From assembly GCA_963575745.1 (NCBI GenBank), contig CAUYUJ010017901.1, positions 145,776 through 209,775 of the forward strand: a stretch of DNA of 64,000 bases, given 5' to 3'. Origin of the DNA: Prorocentrum cordatum. Lineage: Eukaryota > Sar > Dinophyceae > Prorocentrales > Prorocentraceae. The notes beneath the pieces are model-generated. The model did not search any database. It was not told the origin of the DNA and worked only from the letters and a program-made list of their open reading frames with translations. Below, one piece after another: positions 61,968-64,000 of the stretch (its first letter is position 1; each line of letters opens with the position of its first letter). Both the position numbers and the translations under genes were made by a program.

Positions 61968-62075
61968 CACAACCATCAGCATCACCATCATCAGCAGCAC
62001 CATCATCACTGCCAGCATCATCGTGATCACCATTGTCATCACCACCATCATCATCGTCATCATCAGCCTAATCAC
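61968..62075. repeat. CAT/CAC trinucleotide array
   Basis: CATCACCATCATCAGCAGCA-like triplets. Confidence 0.85.
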
Positions 62076-62149
62076 CCTAGCCTTCTCGCGCTCGAGAGTG
62101 TTGCAGTGTTGCAGGTGCCTCTTTCAAAGCGGCGCTCGTGCCTGCGAGC

Positions 62150-62385
62150 CACTCCACATCACGAGCTGCCCACAAGACCCGCGTTCGCCATGGGCGCGGG
62201 TCTCTCCTGCCTGGCCTCAAGTTTCGTCAGTGGACATGCGGCGGCTGCGGTGAAGGAGGGAATTGCGCCAGTCCGCTCAAACGCACAGGGTGCGGCAACG
62301 GGGCGCCTGCAAGGATTGTTCAGACCGCGCGTGCCGCAGCTCAGGCTCGTGGCAAGCAACGACAAGGTGACAAGGTAGTGTTGGC
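62150..62385 (+). CDS. Possible zinc-finger-like exon
   Basis: One plus-strand frame contains LKFRQWTCGGCGEGGNCASP followed by a further Cys and Gly, resembling a W-x-C-x2-C ... C-x-C finger, then an Ala/Arg-rich stretch ending ARGKQRQGDKV. Not a certain match to any named finger. It precedes the decayed frame that follows and could belong to it in another phase. Confidence 0.35.
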
Positions 62386-62409
62386 GGTTCATGGGCATAC
62401 GGGCCTCCA

Positions 62410-63675
62410 GGTGGCAGCAATCGCACCAGGGAGGTCCAGGCGCTCACGTCGCAACTCGCGGCGTTGCAGGGAGGAGGAGGCGGAATTGGATGCACGACTT
62501 CGGTCAAGTCCCCGCCCACAGGTGGGCAGGACACCTGGGACTTGTCGTTCGCGCAGGTGCTCGCCTTACACAGAGACCATCGACTGGAGCTGTCCGCCAC
62601 CTCCACCGTCGGGCGGGCGAAGGTTCAGGGGCACGGGTCGCGGGCTTGGGCCATCGCGGCTTTGTACCCGTTGGAATTTGCCAATCGCAAAGTGCATCGG
62701 CTTGTCAGCCGCGTCCGCGAAAACGGGAAACAGCAGGAGTTCATCAAGACCGCTCAGGGATTGTCATAGAGGCTTTTCGACGACGGCCGCGCTGAGCTTC
62801 AGCAGCATACGAAGATGCTTCACAGGGTCAACCTCATGGTGGTCGAGGACCCTGTCGCGATCTGTCTGGCGGGCATGGGCGAGCCCGTGCCCATGTCGCA
62901 GGAAGTCGCGCAGCCCTCGAGGCGCTGCAGGCGCCTGCTGACAACGGTCCGCGAGGCCATCCACGCAGCCGCTGCGGCCAAAGCTGCGCCCGCTGGCGCG
63001 GCTGCTCGAGCTGCTGCTTCGGGTCGGGCCAGTGGAGGCGCCCAGCAGCAGCAGCAGCCTGAAGTGACCATGGAGCATCCAGCCCAGCCTGAGGACTAGG
63101 ACGCAACGTTCCAGCTGATGCGCATGCGCGCCATGGAAGGATCTAATGTTGAGCAGGCCATCGGCAAGTATTTCGCCGGGTTCGAGAAAGCGCCAGCGCT
63201 GTTCCTGGTGACTCCTACTTTGCGGCTGGACTCCCAGCGCGCTCGTGGCCGCCGCTCGCCGCGCGTCAAAGCTCGTCGGCGCCGGCCCCATGGAGGCGCC
63301 ACCCCCTCGGGCCAGAAGGGCCAACGAAGAGGGCGAAGGCGCGAGAAAGAGGTTCGCACCGCCGAGAAGTCCAGCATATTTCTCGAGAGGCGCGCCCGCT
63401 GTCCTTGAGATAGACGTCACCCCCCAGCGGGCGGAGCCCGCGCTGGGCGCTGGGCCCAGCCTCTCGAGGCGGAGGGCGGCGCGGGGGCAGCAATGGCGCC
63501 GCCGCGTGCGCGCCGGCCGCAGCGCGAGGACCGATTGCCGCGGGATGGTAGTCTTCGCGCGGCGCCGGCTCGGTCATCTGGCAGTGCATCGCAGACGCCA
63601 GTGACTCCTCGGGTTGGATCGGCGACTGCGGTTGGGACGATTTCGCAGATGGAGACGACGTTGTTTTCCGCGTGA
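62410..63675 (+). pseudogene. Decayed ORF, three in-frame stops and a likely frameshift
   Basis: A single frame runs through 62410-63675 with stops only at 62767 (TAG), 63097 (TAG) and 63406 (TGA). Segments: TREVQALTSQLAALQ (coiled-coil-like); DTWDLSFAQVLALHRDHRLE; then after the first TAG RLFDDGRAELQQHTKMLHRV and PVAICLAGMGEPVPM; an Ala-rich stretch; after the second TAG DATFQLMRMRAMEG and IGKYFAGFEKAPALFLVTP. From about 63230 the neighbouring frame reads more naturally (SKLVGAGPMEAPPP), suggesting a frameshift. No family recognised. It looks like an old gene or mobile-element gag-like ORF in decay. Confidence 0.45.
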
Positions 63676-64000
63676 GGGCCGGCAGCTCCGAGCCGAGCGA
63701 CTTCGTTTTTTTTTCTTTTCACGCGCGCACGCGCACGCGCAAAACAAATCATGTCCTCAGTGAAGGCGCAATGCCGCCGCGTCGGGCACAGCGGCACCTC
63801 GTCCAAACGTTTTGCCCCACTCCGCCTCGGGATCATCGCGGCCTTCGGCTTCGGGGGGTCTGGCCGCCAGCGCGCGCTCGGCCCCGACTGCTCCGCCGTG
63901 GGGGCCCATGAATGGGCGGGGCCAGTCGCGGCCAGCAACTTGATTGCGCTAGGGATTTACATTTGCCCGCTTTGCACGCGCGCGAGACGGTCTCGGAGTG
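63676..64000. other. No gene recognised
   Basis: T-run then CGCGCGCACGCGCACGCGCA, like the CG-alternating family at 47-53 kb. No motif in the remainder. Confidence 0.45.

Overview
The window reads as nuclear DNA of a large-genome, GC-rich protist, most probably a dinoflagellate. The reasons are compositional and by family: very long simple-sequence arrays, many tandem satellites, few recognisable exons, an RT-RNase H retroelement of the kind common in dinoflagellates, and GC-rich Ala/Arg-rich coding stretches. No dinoflagellate spliced-leader sequence or other diagnostic RNA was seen, so the lineage call is inference. A 100-N assembly gap sits at 23598-23697.

Ordinary genes are scarce. The best coding regions are: a 5'-truncated non-LTR-type retroelement (RT, zinc knuckle, RNase H, C-terminal Cys ribbons; minus strand 23698-27284); a second, shorter relative keeping only knuckle, RNase H and ribbon (4675-5970); a MULE-like DDE transposase split by a minisatellite (15106-17576); an orphan ORF (10238-11383) with exon-like pieces downstream; a dinoflagellate-style hypothetical ORF (47633-48169); and decayed reading frames at 1060-1950 (minus) and 62410-63675 (plus).

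Layout: 0-6.7 kb, microsatellites, two tandem copies of a composite repeat and an RNase H fragment. 6.8-10 kb, a CCATTA/CCATTG hexamer satellite running up to a 13-bp minisatellite. 10-17.6 kb, the main gene-bearing segment. 17.6-23.6 kb, tandem repeats, GGA arrays and a third composite repeat. 23.7-27.3 kb, the retroelement. 27.3-33 kb, a CCTAGGG-type minisatellite and a 77-bp satellite. 29-36 kb, 42-47 kb and 57-61 kb, nested short inverted-repeat elements. 50.2-52.2 kb, a ~101-bp satellite. 54.5-57.2 kb, a ~1.3-kb tandem duplication. 59-64 kb, GGA arrays and a decayed gene.

The main discovery-grade signal is a dense set of about a dozen families of short non-autonomous inverted-repeat elements (about 120-560 bp). 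Several have target-site duplications readable in this window, and one has its empty pre-insertion site preserved about 130 bp from the filled one. One family and one singleton carry 9-bp duplications, the size expected for MULE transposition, and a MULE-like transposase lies in the same window. A small TIR-bounded sequence directly abuts the end of the 10.2-kb ORF and may be an introner-like (intron-forming) element.
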